Assembly: GCA_020073265.1 (NCBI GenBank)
Contig: JAIQFN010000024.1
Location: forward strand, 1 to 64,000
Source: Terriglobia bacterium
GTDB taxonomy: Bacteria > Acidobacteriota > Terriglobia > Bryobacterales > Bryobacteraceae
Reading direction: 5' to 3'
Length of the DNA: 64,000 nt
This document shows, one piece after another, positions 17,930 to 27,261 of the stretch. A model generated the notes under the pieces. The model had not been told where the DNA came from. It did not search any database and was given only the letters and a program-made list of their open reading frames with translations. Every line of letters begins with the position of its first letter. Position 1 is the stretch's first letter. The position numbers and the translations under genes are program-made.

Positions 17930-18345
17930 GCCTTCCCCCGTTTCTGGAGCTCTCTGCGTTTTTTTCGAATGGACTTTTCCAGCTCGTCGAGAAGCGCCTT
18001 ATCGTGATCGCCGGCGGCGTCCACCAGGCACGAGATCAACAGTTCGCCGGATGGCTTTCCTCCAGCTAGAAACTCAGCAACGACTTCGCCGGCTTGCTTT
18101 TCTTCCCACTCGCGGCGCGACAGCCTCGGGGAATAAGCGAACGCGCGTTCCGATTTGCGCCTGTCCAGCAGGCCTTTCTTGAACAAACGGTCCAGCGTCG
18201 TCATGACGGTGGTGTAGGCGAGCGGACGGGTCAGCTTCGCGGCCACATCGTTGACCGTGCTCTCGCCGTTGCGCCAGAGAATCTCCATCACCTTGGCTTC
18301 CAGGTGGCCCAAGCCGGCGGCGCGATTCTTCCACAAGCGGATCAT
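17926..18345 (-). CDS. BlaI/MecI/CopY family transcriptional repressor
   Basis: 139 residues with a winged helix at the N-terminus: GHLEAKVMEILWRNGESTVNDV, then YTTVMTTLDRLFKKGLLDR and the wing ERAFAYSP. The C-terminal helices after EEKQAGEVVAEFLAGG form the dimerisation part, where family members are cleaved. It is the first gene of the operon with the M56 peptidase and the SDR. Only about 30 nt separate it from hypF on the same strand. Target genes are unknown, and no beta-lactamase is seen nearby. Confidence 0.9.
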   Translation of the reverse strand: MIRLWKNRAAGLGHLEAKVMEILWRNGESTVNDVAAKLTRPLAYTTVMTTLDRLFKKGLLDRRKSERAFAYSPRLSRREWEEKQAGEVVAEFLAGGKPSGELLISCLVDAAGDHDKALLDELEKSIRKKRRELQKRGKA

Positions 18346-18376
18346 CCAGCCTGAATTCTAGCAGGCCGCGAAAGCG

Positions 18377-20683
18377 TCAGCTCTTGCTCAGCGCCCGGTT
18401 CGCGATGACGGCCTGTCCCAGCGAAATCCCACCGTCGTTGGGCGGAACCTTGGCATGCAGGAACACTTCGAAACCGTTCGCGCGCAGACCGGACAGCGCG
18501 CGCTCCAGCAGGTAGACATTCTGAAACGTGCCGCCGCTCAGGCATACGCGGCCGATTCCTTCGGCGGCCCGCAGCCGGCGGCAGACTTCGACAACGATGC
18601 ACGCGACGGTGTTGTGGAAAGCGGCCGAAATCCATCCAATCGCCTGGCGGGCCAGCACGTCGCGCACGATCGCCTCAATGGCCGGACGGACGTCGATCTG
18701 CCACGGCTCGCCGTCGGAGATCTCGAACGGGTAGCTCGCATCCACGCCCGCGAGCGCGCTCATTTCCAATTCAATCGCTGCCTGCGCCTCGAAGTTCACC
18801 TCGTCGCGCAGCCCGGCGATCGAGGCCACCGCGTCGAACAAGCGCCCGCAGGCGGAAGTTTCCACCGTGTTGATACCGCGCTCGATCATCGCCCGCACCG
18901 CGGCCAGCTTCTTGGCTGGGACACGCTGCAACATTGGGAAGTCGAGTCCGTCCACTCGCGCGCCGAAGGTATCGAGCAAGTAGCTCAAGCCCAGCCGCCA
19001 GGGCTCGCGCACCGCGGTGTCGCCGCCGGCCAAGGGAATATAGCGAAGATGAGCGCGCCGCTCAAAGCCTGAAAAATCCGCCACCAGAAATTCCCCGCCC
19101 CAGATCTTGCCGTCGGCGCCGAAGCCGGTTCCGTCGAATGCCACGCCGATCACTTTGCTGGTGATTCCGTTTTCGGCCATGCAGCTTGCGACGTGCGCGT
19201 GATGATGCTGCACGCCGATTCTTTCGACGTCCGTCATCTCAAGCGCCAGCTTGGTGCTGAGGTACATGGGATGCAGGTCGTAGGCGACCGCGACCGGCGC
19301 GATCCGGAACAGCTCCCGCATGCGTTCCAGAGTCTCCTGGAAGAACACCAGCGTTTCGTAATTTTCCAGGTCGCCGATGTGCTGGCTCAGAAACGCGTGG
19401 CGTTCCTTGGTTAGACAGAACGTATTCTTCAATTCACCACCACAGGCCAGAATTTCGGCCACCGGAAAACTCAAGCTGACCGGGTACGGCGCATAGCCGC
19501 GCGAACGTCGCAGCACGCGTTCGCGGTCTTCGAAAATCCGCACCACGGAGTCGTCCACGCGGGTGTGGATGTCGCGATTGTGGAACAGGAACGCGTCGGC
19601 GATGCTGTGGAGTCGCCGGGCGGCCTCGCGATTACCGGTGACGATGGGCTCTTCGCTCAGGTTGCCGCTGGTCATCACCAGCGCGGAGAATTCAGCGGGC
19701 GTATCGAGAGAATCGCCGAACAGGAGATAGTGCAGCGGCGTGTACGGCAGCATGACGCCCAGCGTATTGTTGCCAGGCGCGAGCGCGGAAGAAAGTTCCG
19801 AGTCCGCGCGGCGGGGCAAAATCACGATGGGCCGGCGCGCGCTCTCGAGCGACTGACGCGCAGCTTCGGATACGACGCAGAACCGATCGGCCGCGGCGAC
19901 GTCGGGAACCATCAGCGCGAAAGGCTTGTCGCTGCGCTTCTTGCGCTCGCGCAGCAATCGCACGGCCGCGTCGTTCGCGGGATCGCAGGCCAGGTGAAAA
20001 CCTCCCAGGCCTTTGATCGCCAGAATCCGGCCCTCGCGCAGCAGCCGCCGCACTTCCGCGATCAGCGGCAGACTGCTCCGGCCGCGCTCGAACTCGCTCG
20101 CATCCAGCTCGAGCGACGGGCCGCATTCCGGGCAAGCGTTGGGCTGCGCGTGGAAGCGCCGGTCGGTTGGATCTTCGTACTCCCGGAGGCAGCGCGGGCA
20201 CATCGCGAAGCAGGCCATGGTGGTGAGCGGCCGGTCATACGGAATCTTCCGCGTGATGGTGTAGCGCGGGCCGCAGTTGGTGCAATTGGTGAAGGGATAG
20301 CCGTGGCGGCGATTCCCCGGCGTGCGGAAATCGCGCATGCAGTCGCCGCAGGTGGCCACGTCCGGCGAAACCGGCACCAGCTTTCCGGGCTCGTCGACGC
20401 TCTCGCGAATGACGAAGCTCGCGTAGCCGGCCGGCTCGAGCGTTGCGACGGCTACATCCTCGATGTTGGCGAGCGGCGGCGCTTCCTGGCTGAGCGAGCG
20501 CACGAAATCGTCGAGTTCGGCGTCGCCACCCTCCACTTCGATCACGACGCCGGCGGAGGAATTCAGAACGTAGCCGGTCAGTTGAAGCCGTTGCGCGAGA
20601 TTATAGACGAACGGCCGGAAGCCGACGCCTTGCACGATCCCGCGTATGTGGATCTGCCGTCTCGCGATGTGATTGCCCGCCAC
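18377..20683 (-). CDS. hypF: Carbamoyltransferase HypF (hydrogenase maturation)
   Basis: 768 residues. HypF makes the thiocarbamoylated HypE tail that becomes the CN ligands of [NiFe]-hydrogenase. The order is full: acylphosphatase domain (IVQGVGFRPFVYNLA, residues 13-95), two zinc fingers (CGDC at 112-115, CTNCGP, CPRC, CPECGP), the YrdC-like domain (KGLGGFHLACDP), and the Kae1-like domain (QHHHAHVASCM, CLSGGTFQN, PNDGGISLGQ). The start is GTG. No hydrogenase structural genes or other hyp genes are in the window, so its partners lie elsewhere. Confidence 0.96.
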   Translation of the reverse strand: MAGNHIARRQIHIRGIVQGVGFRPFVYNLAQRLQLTGYVLNSSAGVVIEVEGGDAELDDFVRSLSQEAPPLANIEDVAVATLEPAGYASFVIRESVDEPGKLVPVSPDVATCGDCMRDFRTPGNRRHGYPFTNCTNCGPRYTITRKIPYDRPLTTMACFAMCPRCLREYEDPTDRRFHAQPNACPECGPSLELDASEFERGRSSLPLIAEVRRLLREGRILAIKGLGGFHLACDPANDAAVRLLRERKKRSDKPFALMVPDVAAADRFCVVSEAARQSLESARRPIVILPRRADSELSSALAPGNNTLGVMLPYTPLHYLLFGDSLDTPAEFSALVMTSGNLSEEPIVTGNREAARRLHSIADAFLFHNRDIHTRVDDSVVRIFEDRERVLRRSRGYAPYPVSLSFPVAEILACGGELKNTFCLTKERHAFLSQHIGDLENYETLVFFQETLERMRELFRIAPVAVAYDLHPMYLSTKLALEMTDVERIGVQHHHAHVASCMAENGITSKVIGVAFDGTGFGADGKIWGGEFLVADFSGFERRAHLRYIPLAGGDTAVREPWRLGLSYLLDTFGARVDGLDFPMLQRVPAKKLAAVRAMIERGINTVETSACGRLFDAVASIAGLRDEVNFEAQAAIELEMSALAGVDASYPFEISDGEPWQIDVRPAIEAIVRDVLARQAIGWISAAFHNTVACIVVEVCRRLRAAEGIGRVCLSGGTFQNVYLLERALSGLRANGFEVFLHAKVPPNDGGISLGQAVIANRALSKS

Positions 20684-20791
20684 GTTGGACGCTTCCAGGA
20701 GCTTGCGGAAAGACCCTTAAGACCGCTTGCTGACGCGCGCGGCTCGGCTTTCTCCGCAAGCTTCCAGTCCAACGTAGCAGGCTCGCTGCGG

Positions 20792-22768
20792 CTATTGCAC
20801 CGCGGCGGTCAACTGCTTGTCGGAAGCGGCGTACGAAAGCGCCATGGTGGCCCAGGCAGTGGCCGCAGCGGAAATCCATTGGTCGTGATCGTGCGGAAAG
20901 CCGCTCTGGAAATATGGCTGGAACTTCGGCGCGCGGCTGGGGACGTGCCAGGAACCGTCGGCCAGTTGCGTCTTCAGCAGGTACGCGATTCCGCGGCGAT
21001 AGGCTGCGTCGCTCGCCGGAGTGCCCAATTCATGCAGCGTGTAGAGCGTGGTGGCCGTTCCGTAGGCGTCGCTGGCCAGGCCCGGAGTCTGAGCCCAGCC
21101 CCCGTCCTGGCGCTGCAGCGAGAGCAGTTGCTTGATGCGCCCATCCAGCGAAGCGCGGTCACTTCCGGCCCACTTGAGTCCCAGCAACTGCATGTTGCGA
21201 TCCTCGGTGGTACGCGGGTTGGCCGACTTGAGCCAGGCGGCCGCGCGCGCGATGCGCTGGTCGAATTCCGCCTTGCGTCCCGCCGGCGCATAGGCCACGA
21301 ATGCGCGAATACAGATGGCCGTGCGCGAGAAGTCGGCATCTTCCATGGGAGGCCGCGCGATCCCGCCAAAGTGCCAATTCCCTTCCTTGCGCTGGTTCCA
21401 GGCGACATTGTGGATCATCGCGTCAATGCCGCGGTCCGCGGGCGCGCCTTCGTTGGCCAGTTGCAGCAGCGAGTACATCACGGTATCCATCGCGCCGGGC
21501 ACATTCATGCCCTGGATCAGAATCTGGTCGGCGGAGGCCCATTGCAGCTTCACGGCCTTCAAGTCCTCGGCCGCCGCCCGTTCATCCACCGCCAGACCAT
21601 TGGCTCGCGCAATACCGATGGCCATGCCGGTCAGGTTCTGCGCATGGCAGGACACGCATCCGCCCGAGGTGAAGAAGCTGTTGCTGGTGCGTTGCAACAG
21701 AGCCAGGCTCTTCTGGGCGGCTTGCTTGGGAGCAGGCAGCTTGGCTTCGGCAGCCGGCTGGAGAACCGTGGCAGCAGCCTGCACTCCCTTCACCCCGAGA
21801 ATCCGCATAACCTCTGGATTGCCCATCTTCTTGGCCCAGTCCAAGGCATTCTCACCGGCCTTGGACTGGATGGCCGGATCAGCGCCCTTGTCGCGCAACA
21901 TCTTCACTATGCGCGGATCCGCGCGATCGGTGCCGATGGCCAGCATCAGCGGAGTCATGCCGCGAACGTCCAACGCGTTCACTTTCGCGCCGGCATCCAG
22001 GAGCAGTTTCACGGCATCCGGGTTGGTGACGGCAGCCAGGTGGAGCGGCGTGAGCAAACCCAGCGCGATTGGTCCGTTCTTGACTTGCCCGCCCTCGAGT
22101 GCGCTGACTGCATTGACATTTGCGCCCTTGGCCAGCAGCAGTCTGATCACTTCCGCATTTCCCTGGCCGGCCGCATTCATCAAGGGTGTCTGGCCGCCAG
22201 CGCCGGTGCCGTTGCCGGCCTGATCGCTTACGTTGACGTCAGCGCCTTTCGCGAGCAATAGCTTGATGGTGGCTGTATCGTTCGCGTCGGTCGCCGCTAT
22301 CAGAGCCGTGTCACCGGAGCCGTCGCGAGCCGCTACATCCGCGCCTTTTTCGAGCAGAAACTTCACGATCTCGGAGCCGCCGTCGTAGCCTGACGCAATG
22401 AGCAACGCCGTGCGGCCGGGCTTCGATTGGGCATTGACGTTAGCGCCTTTCTCCACCAGGAAGCGCACCTTGGAGAAATCCGTCGCGCAAACCAGCAGCG
22501 CGGTGGAATCGAACGCGTTCTTGGCGTTGACGTCCGCTCCGGCGGCAACCAGCGACTTCATGGCGTCCAGGCTGCCAAAGGCCGCCGCGTACATGAGCGG
22601 GGTCCCGCCGCGTTCGTCCTTGGTGTTGACGTCTGAGGATTTGATGAGACTGCCCAGCGTGGAAAGATCGTTGTTGCGAATGGCCTGATAATAGCGGTCG
22701 CTGGGCGACTGCGCCAGGCACACGCTCATGGTCGCCAGAACTGCACTGAATGCCCCGATTTTATTCAT
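20792..22768 (-). CDS. Secreted ankyrin-repeat protein with CxxCH heme motif and cyclase-like toroid
   Basis: 658 residues. A signal peptide (to about residue 20) is followed by eight or so ankyrin repeats (about 25-330; TPLMYAAAFGS, LVAAGADVNAK and so on). A linker leads to CVSCH at 371-375, a c-type heme-attachment motif. The C-terminal alpha-toroid (about 380-650) resembles squalene/terpene-cyclase-fold repeats, with QDGGWAQTP, LADGSWHVP and EGNWHFGG. No catalytic DxDD acid motif is visible, so cyclase activity is doubtful. RBS GGAGGAG lies about 12 nt before the ATG. The likely location is the periplasm or outer surface; the role is unknown. Confidence 0.8.
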   Translation of the reverse strand: MNKIGAFSAVLATMSVCLAQSPSDRYYQAIRNNDLSTLGSLIKSSDVNTKDERGGTPLMYAAAFGSLDAMKSLVAAGADVNAKNAFDSTALLVCATDFSKVRFLVEKGANVNAQSKPGRTALLIASGYDGGSEIVKFLLEKGADVAARDGSGDTALIAATDANDTATIKLLLAKGADVNVSDQAGNGTGAGGQTPLMNAAGQGNAEVIRLLLAKGANVNAVSALEGGQVKNGPIALGLLTPLHLAAVTNPDAVKLLLDAGAKVNALDVRGMTPLMLAIGTDRADPRIVKMLRDKGADPAIQSKAGENALDWAKKMGNPEVMRILGVKGVQAAATVLQPAAEAKLPAPKQAAQKSLALLQRTSNSFFTSGGCVSCHAQNLTGMAIGIARANGLAVDERAAAEDLKAVKLQWASADQILIQGMNVPGAMDTVMYSLLQLANEGAPADRGIDAMIHNVAWNQRKEGNWHFGGIARPPMEDADFSRTAICIRAFVAYAPAGRKAEFDQRIARAAAWLKSANPRTTEDRNMQLLGLKWAGSDRASLDGRIKQLLSLQRQDGGWAQTPGLASDAYGTATTLYTLHELGTPASDAAYRRGIAYLLKTQLADGSWHVPSRAPKFQPYFQSGFPHDHDQWISAAATAWATMALSYAASDKQLTAAVQ

Positions 22769-22965
22769 ATCCGTTACGCTCCTCCTAGGTTTTGCAATAT
22801 CTTCATTCCTAGCTCAATTGCATGCCAGATGCAAGCTGGGCTTGGCTTTGGCGAGCGGCCTACGTAACGCCTTAGCAAGTAGTACGTAAAGCACTCTCAG
22901 GCTGTTACCCGATTGTCTGGAGTTCCATGTCGCTCTATTCTGGAGCTCCCGGAGAGAGGCGATTC

Positions 22966-25308
22966 GTGAAAATCCTGGTTCCACTCGCGGCCCTGATGGC
23001 GATGGCCGCGCTCGCACAAGCGCAGGCGCCCACGGCCGGCAGTTGCACCGTTTTTCCGGCGGACAACATCTGGAATACGCGGATCGACCAGTTGCCGGCG
23101 CATCCGAGCTCTTCTACGTGGGTGACCACCATCGGCGCCTCCAAGCCGCTGCACCCGGATTTCGGCTCGGGCACGTATGACGGCGGCCCGATCGGCATCC
23201 CCTTCGTTCTCGTTCCAGGAACACAGACCAAGTATCCGGCCAGCTTCCAGTATCAGGACGAGAGCGACACCGGCCCGTACGCGATTCCGCTCAGCGCACC
23301 CATCGAAGGCGGCAGCGCCTCGACCGGCGACCGGCACGCCATCGCGGTTGATGTCGACCACTGCGTTCTGTACGAAATCTACGACGCGCATTCGCAGACC
23401 GCGAGCTGGCAGGGCGGCTCGGGCGCGATCTTCAACCTGCTGTCGGACGCGCCGCTGCGCCCGGCCACCTGGACATCCGCCGACGCCGCGGGCCTTCCGA
23501 TATTCCCGGGATTGGTACGCTACGACGAAATCGTAGCGGGCGAGATCCGCCACGCCATCCGCTTCACGGTTCCTCAAACGCAGAAAGCCTACGTGTGGCC
23601 GGCGCGGCACTATGCGTCGTCGCAGACCAGCGCGCAGTATCCGCCCATGGGCGCGCGCTTCCGGCTGAAGGCGAGTTTCGACATCTCGCATTTCTCGGCC
23701 ACCAATCAGATCATTTTGACCGCGATGAAGCGCTACGGCATGATGCTGGCCGATAACGGTTCGTCCTGGTACATCTCCGGGGCGCCGGACGATCGCTGGA
23801 ACAACGACGACTTGCACGCGCTGACGACGATCTTGGGTTCCAATTTCGAAGCGGTGGACGTGTCGCCGTTGATGGTGGATCCCAATTCCGGCCAGGCGGG
23901 GCAGACGTCCGTGTCCGTGGCGGTGACTCCGTCTGCGGCGAGCGTGCAAGTGAACGCGCAGCGGCAATTCACGGCTACCGTGACAGGCAACAGCAACCAG
24001 GCGGTCACCTGGGATGTGAACGGAAGTATCGGCGGAAACAGCGCGGTTGGTTTCATCGATTCGATCAGCGGTTTCTACACTGCGCCGTCGGTGGCGCCCG
24101 CGCCGGCGACGGTCACGGTGCACGCCACCAGCAAGGCGATGCCGTCGGCGGTAGGGAGCGCTTCGGTCACCGTCACGAATCCTACACCGCCGGTCAGCGT
24201 CTCGGTGTCGCCCGCGAGCGCGAGCGTCCAGGTCGGCCACGGTATGCAGTTCGCGGCCACGGTGCAGAACGCCACCGTCACCACGGTCGCGTGGATGGTG
24301 AACGGGATCGCGGGAGGCAATAGCGGCGTCGGCACGATCAGTACCAGCGGTTTCTACACGGCGCCCAGCGCGATGCCATCGCCCGCGAACGTCCTGGTGC
24401 AAGCCTCCAGCACGGCAGCGCCATCCGCGGTTGGCAGCGCTTCGGTAACGGTCACCAGTCCCCCGCCGCCGGTCAGCGTCGCCGTTTCGCCCTCCGGCAC
24501 CAGCGTCCAGGTCGGCCACGGCATGCAATTCACGGCCACAGTGCAGAACAGCGCCGTCACCACGGTCACGTGGATGGTGAACGGCGTCACGGGAGGCAAC
24601 AGCGCGGTGGGCACGATCAGTTCCAGCGGCTTCTACACGGCGCCCAGCGCGATGCCCTCGCCCGCGAACGTCCTGGTGCAAGCCTCCAGCACGGTGGCGC
24701 CATCCGCGGTTGGCAGCGCTTCGGTAAACATCACGAGTCCTCCGCCGCCTGTCAGCGTCTCGGTGTCGCCCGTGAGCGCCAGCGTCCAGGTCGGCCACGG
24801 CATGCAATTCGCGGCGACTGTGCAGAACGCCACCGTCACCACGGTCACGTGGATGGTGAACGGAATCCCAGGAGGCAACAGCGCGGTGGGCACGATCAGT
24901 GCCAGCGGGTTCTTCACGGCGCCCAGTGCGACGCCATCGCCCGCGGCCGTCACCGTACAAGCCTCCAGCACAGTGGCGCCATCCGCGGTTGGCAGCGCTT
25001 CGGTAACCATCACCAGTCCTCCGCCGGTCAGCGTTACGATTTCGCCCTCGAGCGCCAGCGTTCGAATCGGCCACACTCACCAGTTCACAGCCAGCGTGCA
25101 GAACGCGGCCGTGACCACGGTCTTTTGGAAGGTGAACGGCATCGCCGGCGGCAACAGCACAGTGGGCACGATCAGTTCCAACGGCCTCTACACGGCACCC
25201 AACACCAAGCCTTCGCCATCGCAAGTGACGGTAAGCGCCGTCAGCGCCGCGGACCCGACCAAGTCGGCCAGCGCCAGCGTAAGCATCACCAGCAACCTGC
25301 GGAGATAG
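22966..25308 (+). CDS. Large secreted protein with five Ig-like (Big_2-type) tandem repeats
   Basis: About 780 residues. The GTG at 22966 has a GGAGAG ribosome binding site and gives a clean signal peptide (VKILVPLAALMAMAALAQAQ); an ATG at 22927 is the alternative. Residues about 25-310 are a globular N-terminal domain (FPADNIWNTRID, YVWPARHYAS, MGARFRLKASFD) that I do not assign. The rest is five tandem beta-sandwich repeats of 92-94 residues, each with VQVGHGMQF-like, WMVNGI, GGNSAVGTIS, GFYTAPS and SAVGSASV motifs. Such repeats form extended surface stalks. It is followed by a quinoprotein remnant. Confidence 0.8.
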   Translation: MKILVPLAALMAMAALAQAQAPTAGSCTVFPADNIWNTRIDQLPAHPSSSTWVTTIGASKPLHPDFGSGTYDGGPIGIPFVLVPGTQTKYPASFQYQDESDTGPYAIPLSAPIEGGSASTGDRHAIAVDVDHCVLYEIYDAHSQTASWQGGSGAIFNLLSDAPLRPATWTSADAAGLPIFPGLVRYDEIVAGEIRHAIRFTVPQTQKAYVWPARHYASSQTSAQYPPMGARFRLKASFDISHFSATNQIILTAMKRYGMMLADNGSSWYISGAPDDRWNNDDLHALTTILGSNFEAVDVSPLMVDPNSGQAGQTSVSVAVTPSAASVQVNAQRQFTATVTGNSNQAVTWDVNGSIGGNSAVGFIDSISGFYTAPSVAPAPATVTVHATSKAMPSAVGSASVTVTNPTPPVSVSVSPASASVQVGHGMQFAATVQNATVTTVAWMVNGIAGGNSGVGTISTSGFYTAPSAMPSPANVLVQASSTAAPSAVGSASVTVTSPPPPVSVAVSPSGTSVQVGHGMQFTATVQNSAVTTVTWMVNGVTGGNSAVGTISSSGFYTAPSAMPSPANVLVQASSTVAPSAVGSASVNITSPPPPVSVSVSPVSASVQVGHGMQFAATVQNATVTTVTWMVNGIPGGNSAVGTISASGFFTAPSATPSPAAVTVQASSTVAPSAVGSASVTITSPPPVSVTISPSSASVRIGHTHQFTASVQNAAVTTVFWKVNGIAGGNSTVGTISSNGLYTAPNTKPSPSQVTVSAVSAADPTKSASASVSITSNLRR
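23908..25302 (+). repeat. Five tandem 279-bp coding repeats
   Basis: Units begin near 23908, 24190, 24469, 24748 and 25024. The middle spacings are exactly 279 bp and the fourth unit is 276 bp because one proline codon is missing. Units two to four are nearly identical at DNA level across long stretches, for example GGCTTCTACACGGCGCCCAG. Units one and five are more diverged. This points to recent duplication or gene conversion inside the array and a risk of assembly collapse. Confidence 0.85.
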
Positions 25309-25506
25309 AATTCGTCGAGGTCTGTGCGTGTCTTCAGCGGGACCACCGAGGGAAGTTTCTTCGCGCTGGACGCCAAGACCGGTAAGCCGCTGTAAGATCT
25401 CCAGACCGGCGGCGGCATCGGTGCGAATCCCATCTCGTTTGCGATCGAAGGACAACAGCACATCGCCATCGCCGCCGATCGCGTGCTGTACGTCTTCGGT
25501 TTGTAA
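25309..25506 (+). pseudogene. C-terminal remnant of a PQQ-dependent (quinoprotein) dehydrogenase
   Basis: Immediately after the stop of the repeat protein, the same frame reads RVFSGTTEGSFFALDAKTG, then KPL, an in-frame TAA at 25393-25395, DLQTGGGIGANPISFAI, GQQHIAIAADRVLYVFGL and a stop at 25504-25506. This is the last blade and C-terminus of membrane/periplasmic PQQ alcohol dehydrogenases, where the TAA replaces the expected Trp codon in 'KPLW-x-x-QTGG'. Only 65 codons remain and there is no start or upstream part, so it is a dead fragment fused behind the surface-protein gene. Confidence 0.8.
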
Positions 25507-25545
25507 GTCTTCAGTCGCCGGCCTGCTCGGCCAGACAGGCTGGTG

Positions 25546-25567
25546 TATACTTTCCCCAATGGGAGGT
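25546..25567 (+). promoter_or_regulatory. Candidate -10 element and ribosome binding site for the TIGR03437-like gene
   Basis: TATACT at 25546-25551 is a good -10 hexamer. GGGAGGT at 25561-25567 is a strong Shine-Dalgarno 7 nt before the GTG at 25575. No convincing -35 is seen at the right distance, so the promoter call is tentative while the ribosome binding site is firm. Confidence 0.45.
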
Positions 25568-25574
25568 GCCCCCC

Positions 25575-27253
25575 GTGGCTCTGTCTCGCAGTCACGTGTT
25601 GTCCGGCGCCGCGCTCTTGGTCCTGGCCGGGGTGAGCCAGGCTCAACCGGTTATCTACCCGAATAACATCTACAACGCCGGCAGCTACACGCGGCCCAAC
25701 CTGCCGGGCGGATCGATCGCGCGCGGTTCTGTGTTCGCAATTTTCGGCAAGGGGATCGGCCCCGCGAACGGCGTCCTGGTGTCCGCCTTCCCGCTGCAAC
25801 CGAGCCTGGCCGGCGTTGGATCACGCAAGGCACCAACTCGATAGACGCCATCCCGGTCTATGTCGCCGCCACCCAGGTGAACGCAGTCATGCCATCCAAC
25901 GCGCCCTTGGGTCTGGTATCGCTCCAGCTCGCCTTCAATGGCCAGAAGAGCAACCCTTCACCGGTGCGCATCGTGAATTCGAGCTTTGGGACGCTCGGCG
26001 CAAACAGCGCGGGCTTCGGTCCATCAGTGGTGCTGAACTTTGTCGCGCAAGACCAGCAACCGGTCAATTCTCTGACTGTCAGCGCCAGCCCCGGACAAGT
26101 GGTGACGTTGTACGGCACTGGGCTCGGCCCCGGGCTGAATCCGGATAACGTCGCTCCGCTGGCCGGCAATCTTTTGACGCCGGTGGAGATCTGGGTGGGA
26201 GGGCAAGCCGTGGCTCCCTCCGACATCCTGTATTCAGGCCGCAGCCCGTGTTGCTCGGGACTGGACCAGTTGGTGTTCCGCATTCCACCCAAAGCTCCGT
26301 TGGGATGTTACGTCCCGGTGCTGATTCGCACCGACAAGGCCGTGTTGAGCAACGCAACCACGGTGGCCATTCAAGCGCCGGGCGTCAACACTTGCGCTGA
26401 TTCCCAGAATCCGTTTACGTCCCTATATCAGAGCGCGGGCAAGGTGGGAGCGATCCTGCTTTCGCGCTTGCAGTTTTTGGCCCAGGTGGACCTGGACCAA
26501 CCATTGTCGTTCAGCGTGGATTATGGGTTCGCGAGCTTCTCGGAGGAGAACGGATCGCAGTTCTCCTACAATTCGCGGCTGGCTTTCCCGCCTCCCGGAT
26601 CCTGCACGGTCTACACCGGCGCCCAGGATATGTTGGCGGATGCGACTCTGCCCGGCACCTTGCCGAGCGTGCGATTCCTGGATGCCGGCGCGACATTGAA
26701 CACTTCCGGGACCGGCGGGTCGAGGTCGATCTTGCGGTACGGAAATCCGGGAGACTACGGCGGCCTGTTCGGCACCGACCTCGCGGGCCTCTCGCTGCCC
26801 AGTCTGTTTCTGAATCCGGGGAGCTTTCAGATCAGCGGCACGGGCGGCGCCGACGTGGGCAGCCTGCAAGCAACCGTCAATGTAGCGCCGATCTTGAAGT
26901 TCGCCGGCCTGGCTGGGATCGCCGCCGTAAACCGGAGCCAGGACCTGACGCTGACCTGGGAAGCTCCGGACGCGAGCGCTCAACTGATCCTGATCGCGGG
27001 TTCAAACTATGACGTGCCCACCGACTCGTCGTCGGCGTTCTTTTGCACGGCCTTGCCGTCGGATCGAAGCCTGACCGTTCCCTCCTGGATCCTCTCGGCT
27101 CTTCCCGCTTCCAGAACGAAGCGGCATCAATCGCACGGCAGACTGCTGATGGGCACGGCCTCGTTCGGCCCAGCGGTAACCAATGTCACGGGAGTGAAGG
27201 CGGTGCAGACGATTTCGATCAGCGCCAAAGGCCAGTCCGTGCTGTTCCGCTAA
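25575..27253 (+). pseudogene. TIGR03437-type secreted protein, frameshifted
   Basis: The GTG at 25575, with its strong RBS, opens a signal peptide (SGAALLVLAGVSQA) and the family start INAGSY-like YNAGSYTRPNLPG, SVFAIFGKGIGPANG, FPLQPSLAGV. The frame then stops after SRKAPTR at about 25844. The continuation lies in another frame from about 25815: ITQGTNSIDAIPVYVAATQVNA and onward to the stop at 27253, with LYGTGLGPG and a C-terminal beta-rich region. The family normally joins these parts, so a small indel near 25812-25822 splits the gene. A translation beginning at ATG 25877 would lack signal peptide and N-domain. A sequencing error is possible. Confidence 0.7.
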
Positions 27254-27261
27254 CACCAGCC

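Noticed and set aside
19565-22261. 898-codon plus-strand frame spanning hypF and the ankyrin gene
   Set aside because: It is antisense to two recognisable proteins, and its repeated composition mirrors the ankyrin repeats. No start signal.
23908-25302. CRISPR-like array
   Set aside because: The repeats are 279 bp, contiguous and coding, with no spacers.
22897-25461. 854-codon minus-strand frame opposite the repeat protein
   Set aside because: Its repetitive text is the reverse of the 279-bp repeats. The plus strand has signal peptide, RBS and domain structure.
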